From positions 1 through 8,086 of the forward strand of contig JAPLGY010000054.1 in NCBI GenBank assembly GCA_026389955.1: 8,086 nt of DNA, read 5' to 3'. Made by a program: the position numbers and the translations under genes. Below, one piece after another: positions 5,652 to 8,086 of the stretch. This stretch comes from Caldilinea sp. (GTDB lineage Bacteria > Chloroflexota > Anaerolineae > Caldilineales > Caldilineaceae). The notes below the pieces were generated by a model, which did not search any database, was not told the DNA's origin, and was given only the letters and a program-made list of their open reading frames with translations. Position 1 is the first letter of the stretch. Each line of letters opens with the position of its first letter.

Positions 5652-6496
5652 CGAAGACCTACGTCCACGGATACGATTCACGGGAAGCCACAAGACTGCA
5701 AGATCAGGCATCTACTCTTGTGGAATTGCTGCATTCCGATACCTTTTATCCAGCGGGAAGCCGTGTATTGGAGGTCGGTTGCGGTATTGGGGCTCAAACC
5801 TTCACCTTGTCTCGCAACAGTCCGGAGGCGTCGATTACATCCGTCGACATCTCTGCAGCTTCGATCGCAGAGGCAAGACGGCGGGCCTTCTCTGCTGGCC
5901 TGACCAACGTGCGTTTCGAGCAGGCAGATATCTTCAACTTGCCATTTCAGACGGAATCATTTGATCACGTGTTTGTTTGTTTTGTGTTGGAGCATGTCTC
6001 TCGTCCTCTGGAGGGGTTGAACATACTGAAGGAGATGATCGTGCCTGGAGGGACTATCACAGTCATTGAAGGCGATCATGGATCGGCCTATTTCTATCCC
6101 GACAGCGTGGCAGCACAGCAAGCCATCCAGTGTCAGGTCGAACTTCAACGTCGCGCCGGCGGCAATGCGAATGTGGGAAGGGCTCTATATCCTCTCCTGT
6201 GTCAGGCTGGCTATCATGAGGTTTGCGTGTTCCCTCGGATGGTTTATGTAGATTCAAGCAAACCAGCTTTCGTCGATGGTTTCACAAAGAAGACTTTCAC
6301 GGCCATGATCGAGGGAGTTCGTAAATCTGCGATCGAAGCTGGCTTGATTGAGCGTGACATGTTCGATCAAGGGATAGCTGACCTCTACAGGACTGCACAA
6401 GCAGACGGCACCTTTTGTTATACGTTTTTCAAAGCGTTCGGGGTCAAGCAGAGGCTGCCGGACAATTTGTTGCAGCCGACGGCTCCGTCGCTGTGA
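5648..6496 (+). CDS. Class I SAM-dependent methyltransferase (UbiE/type-11-like)
   Basis: The protein has 282 residues. Motif I is VLEVGCGIG (40-48), the SAM-binding glycine loop. SVDIS (65-69) supplies the acidic residue expected to hold the SAM ribose. FEQADIFNLPF (90-100) is the adenine-contacting motif, followed by SFDHVFVCFVLEHV (104-117) and LKEMIVPGGTITVIEGDHG (127-145), the post-motif strands of a Rossmann-like methyltransferase. The C-terminal third, with YPLLCQAGY (181-189), probably forms the substrate lid. The substrate is not predictable: small molecule or lipid is more likely than nucleic acid. AAAGGAG (5637-5643) lies four bases before the ATG. The last dozen residues (RLPDNLLQPTAPSL) are not part of the fold and coincide with a palindromic DNA element. 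The codon usage looks less GC-rich at third positions than in its neighbours, a hint of separate origin. No functional partner is adjacent. Confidence 0.9.
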   Translation: MTKTYVHGYDSREATRLQDQASTLVELLHSDTFYPAGSRVLEVGCGIGAQTFTLSRNSPEASITSVDISAASIAEARRRAFSAGLTNVRFEQADIFNLPFQTESFDHVFVCFVLEHVSRPLEGLNILKEMIVPGGTITVIEGDHGSAYFYPDSVAAQQAIQCQVELQRRAGGNANVGRALYPLLCQAGYHEVCVFPRMVYVDSSKPAFVDGFTKKTFTAMIEGVRKSAIEAGLIERDMFDQGIADLYRTAQADGTFCYTFFKAFGVKQRLPDNLLQPTAPSL

Positions 6497-6536
6497 TGCA
6501 GGCGGCGCGCCGCCAGGGCTTCTTGGTCGCGCCCTG
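6473..6536. repeat. Hairpin cluster spanning the methyltransferase stop codon
   Basis: Three palindromes follow one another. CGACGG (6477-6482) pairs with CCGTCG (6485-6490), extended by CAG/CTG around a bulged C. GGCGGCGCGCCGCC (6501-6514) is a perfect 14-base palindrome. CAGGGC (6514-6519) pairs with GCCCTG (6531-6536). The first overlaps the last codons of the methyltransferase. Such hairpin-rich DNA is typical of dispersed extragenic repeats; no copy elsewhere in the window confirms this. Confidence 0.5.
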
Positions 6537-6815
6537 CGCTGGATAAGGTTACGCCAGTTTTGGCGTTTTGGGGATACAGACTCAGCCACAAGGCCCAAAC
6601 AGGGATATCCCCACCAGCGGTGGCTCCTCCAGAACGGCGGAGCGGTTTTGGGCAGTGTTCCAGAGTGGGTCAAAGTATCTGCGCAGCACGGTTGCGCAAA
6701 GGGGATCTGTGCGGCCACGGCGTGCGGTTGGATCCATCACTTCACAGAGTGGGCTGCGGGCTATTTTCGGATTTTGGGGAAGGGTGTTATATTTTTGGGA
6801 AAACAGAGTATGGGG
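6497..6815. other. Gene-free, hairpin-rich spacer before the thiamine unit
   Basis: No reading frame here resembles a protein. Besides the palindromes at its start there is a terminator-like hairpin at 6551-6569. CCACC-AGC-GGTGG lies at 6611-6623. A stem pairs 6623-6630 with 6636-6643 (GCTCCTCC with GGCGGAGC, one mismatch). The promoter of the riboswitch transcript must lie in the last part. TTATATT near 6787-6793 is a possible -10 box, but no matching -35 box is evident. Confidence 0.55.
6551..6569 (+). terminator. Possible intrinsic terminator of the methyltransferase gene
   Basis: ACGCCA (6551-6556), the loop GTTT and TGGCGT (6561-6566) form a 6-bp stem followed by only a few T. It lies 55 bases past the stop. 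The short stem and short T-run make it a weak candidate. Confidence 0.4.
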
Positions 6816-6898
6816 AGCTCGGGGGGCCGGGCTGAGAGGGTGACCTTTTTGTCACTGACCCAATCAACCTGATCTGGGTAATGCCAGCGGAGTGAATA
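6816..6898 (+). ncRNA. TPP (thiamine pyrophosphate) riboswitch, THI element
   Basis: The conserved blocks of the THI element occur in order. CGGGGGGCCGG opens the aptamer, followed by GCTGAGAGGG with the invariant CTGAGA (6832-6837). An optional variable stem, GTGAC-CTTTTT-GTCAC, lies at 6840-6855. GACCC (6857-6861) is followed by AACCTGATCTGG (6866-6877), then GTAATGCCAGCGGAG with the CTGG/CCAG helix that binds the diphosphate arm. The terminal P1 helix is weak and its ends are approximate. Established role: binding of thiamine pyrophosphate to the nascent leader RNA switches off thiamine synthesis or uptake genes. It stands 85 bases before a thiamine-binding lipoprotein gene, which fits exactly. 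A terminator lies between them, so transcriptional control is likely. Confidence 0.95.
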
Positions 6899-6935
6899 AT
6901 TCGATGCAGTGTGCTCTGGCTGTTTTTCTCGGCTG

Positions 6936-6970
6936 GCTTTATCCAAAGAGGGTAAAGCTTTTTTGTTTGT
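6936..6970 (+). terminator. Intrinsic terminator, expression platform of the TPP riboswitch
   Basis: GCTTTATCC (6936-6944), loop AAAGA and GGGTAAAGC (6950-6958) form a 9-bp stem with one T-G pair. Six T and a further T-rich stretch (6959-6970) follow at once. It ends directly before the AAGGAG of the next gene. GCTGGC (6932-6937), overlapping the base of this stem, is complementary to GCCAGC (6883-6888) in the aptamer. Without ligand that pairing could compete with both structures and allow read-through; this antiterminator is inferred and only 6 bp long. Confidence 0.85.
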
Positions 6971-6982
6971 AAGGAGAGAAGA

Positions 6983-8086
6983 ATGGTCCATCTGGCGAAG
7001 TGGGGGAGGGGGAGCTGCCTGTTCTTCAAGGCGGTCGCTCTGGGGAGTCTGTTTGTGGTGTTGGTTGCCGGGTGTCAGGCCGTTGGGGTGCCTGCGCAAG
7101 AGGCAGGCAGCGAACCGGCGACGCTGGTGCTGGCGACGCACGATTCGTTTGCGATCAGCCAGGAGGTGTTGGCGGCGTTCGAGGCTGCAAACAATGTCCA
7201 GGTTCAGGTGCTCATGCTGGGCGATGCCGGTGAAGCGCTCAACAAGATCCTCCTGAGCAAAGAGGCGCCGCTGGCGGATCTGTTTTTTGGGGTGGACAAC
7301 ACATTGTTGAGCCGGGCGTTGGCTGCGGAGGTGTTTGTCCCCTACGCATCGCCGCTGCTGGCTCAGATCCCAGACGAGCTCAAAATGGACCCGCAGAACC
7401 GGCTGTTGCCGGTCGACTATGGGTATGTCAACTTGAACGCAGACCGCGAATGGTTTGCTGCCGCTGGTCTGCCGTTGCCGCAGACCCTTGCGGATCTGAC
7501 GGACCCAGCCTACCGCGGGTTGTTGGTGGTCTCCAACCCAGCCACCTCGTCGCCTGGTCTGGCTTTTTTGCTGGCAACGATCGGGACCTTGGGGGAGGAG
7601 GGCTACCTTGATTTCTGGCAGGCGCTTCGGGAGAACGACCTGTTGGTCACCGACGGGTGGAGCGACGCCTATTTCAGCCATTTCACTGTGGGGTCTGGCG
7701 GCAGCGGGGATCGCCCGCTGGTTTTGAGCTATTCGACCAGTCCCCCGGCCGATGTGGTCTACGCTGCCGACGGGCGCAGCGAGCCAGCCAGCGTCAATCT
7801 TTTTTTGCCGGGCAGCGCGTTTCGCCAGGTGGAATTTGTCGGCCTGCTGGCCGGCGCGGCACAGCCCGAGCTGGCGAAAAAATGGATCGATTTCATGTTG
7901 GATGTGGAGTTTCAGTCTGCGATACCGCTGCAGATGTTTGTCTACCCGGCCAATCCGAAGGCGGCGTTGCCGGAGCTGTTTGTGCAGTTTGCCCAGGTTC
8001 CACCCGACCCTGTTGTGGTGGAGCCTGCTGCGATCGAGGCCCATCGTGAGCGTTGGGTGCAGGCCTGGGTAGAGCGGATGGCGCGT
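6983..8086 (+). CDS. thiB: Thiamine ABC transporter substrate-binding lipoprotein (3' end outside window)
   Basis: The frame is open for 368 codons to the window edge. AAGGAG (6971-6976) lies six bases before the ATG. The signal peptide ends in the lipobox VAGC (C31), so the protein should be membrane-anchored on the outside. The mature part is a periplasmic-type binding protein of the ThiB/TbpA (iron/thiamine/spermidine-binding) class: LVLATHDSF (48-56), [18 protein letters not shown] (96-113), [18 protein letters not shown] (141-158), [17 protein letters not shown] (185-201), [14 protein letters not shown] (221-234) and [13 protein letters not shown] (248-260). The tyrosine/tryptophan-rich strands and the SSPG and YSTSP motifs match thiamine-binding members. 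It delivers thiamine or phosphorylated thiamine to an inner-membrane ABC importer. Already longer than E. coli ThiB (about 327 residues), it is probably nearly complete, the extra length being mainly the lipoprotein leader and linker. The upstream TPP riboswitch strongly supports the substrate; thiP/thiQ-like genes would be expected downstream. Confidence 0.93.
   Translation, partial: MVHLAKWGRGSCLFFKAVALGSLFVVLVAGCQAVGVPAQEAGSEPATLVLATHDSFAISQEVLAAFEAANNVQVQVLMLGDAGEALNKILLSKEAPLADLFFGVDNTLLSRALAAEVFVPYASPLLAQIPDELKMDPQNRLLPVDYGYVNLNADREWFAAAGLPLPQTLADLTDPAYRGLLVVSNPATSSPGLAFLLATIGTLGEEGYLDFWQALRENDLLVTDGWSDAYFSHFTVGSGGSGDRPLVLSYSTSPPADVVYAADGRSEPASVNLFLPGSAFRQVEFVGLLAGAAQPELAKKWIDFMLDVEFQSAIPLQMFVYPANPKAALPELFVQFAQVPPDPVVVEPAAIEAHRERWVQAWVERMAR

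Noticed and set aside
4029..5711. Very long open frame (560 codons) on the minus strand across the FGE gene
   Set aside because: It lies antisense to a gene with clear domain motifs and signal peptide. Its translation has no recognisable domain and is rich in Arg/Pro/Ala/His, as expected for the shadow of a GC-rich gene.
6761..8044. Long minus-strand open frame (427 codons) across the riboswitch and thiamine-binding protein
   Set aside because: It is antisense to an unmistakable TPP riboswitch and ThiB-like protein. The Gln/Arg-rich translation resembles no protein.

Overview
The window looks like a chromosomal stretch of a fairly GC-rich, mesophilic-to-thermophilic bacterium. My best guess is Chloroflexota (Caldilinea/Anaerolineae-like), with moderate confidence. 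It rests on the style of the secreted proteins (lipoproteins with Ala/Val/Ser-rich linkers, an exported FGE-fold protein), on an MFS relic whose wording I associate with that phylum, and on the interspersed palindromes. No rRNA, tRNA, CRISPR array or transposase gene is visible.

Layout. (1) Positions 1-2054 hold a minus-strand regulator/enzyme pair: a GntR/HutC-type regulator with a UTRA ligand domain (1199-1975) and, downstream, a Gfo/Idh/MocA NAD(P)-dependent oxidoreductase (1-1075, running off the window). A consensus sigma70-type promoter (2026-2054) and a near-palindromic operator (2003-2014) just downstream of the expected transcription start suggest that the regulator represses its own operon in response to a small, probably sugar-related, effector. 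The intercistronic gap carries two stem-loops.

(2) Positions 2055-2706 are a 650-base spacer with degenerate CCTGACT-type repeats and no credible gene. (3) 2707-3576 encodes a lipoprotein of unrecognised function. (4) 3577-3995 contains a palindromic interspersed repeat (3634-3679) and the decayed N-terminus of a major facilitator transporter (about 3704-3973). (5) 3996-5444 encodes an exported protein whose C-terminal 280 residues are an FGE-sulfatase (SUMF1) domain without the two catalytic cysteines of true formylglycine-generating enzymes. (6) 5648-6496 encodes a class I SAM-dependent methyltransferase whose last residues appear to come from an invading intergenic repeat.

(7) 6816-8086 is the clearest functional unit: a TPP (thiamine pyrophosphate) riboswitch aptamer, a terminator expression platform, and a lipoprotein of the thiamine ABC-transporter substrate-binding (ThiB/TbpA) type that runs to the window edge. 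Low thiamine pyrophosphate should allow read-through into the transporter, whose permease and ATPase genes would be expected past position 8086.

Apart from the first and last units the genes look like independent transcription units separated by repeat-rich spacers. I found no convincing multi-gene system that is new. The best leads are the cysteine-less FGE protein, the unrecognised lipoprotein, and the repeat families that touch gene ends.
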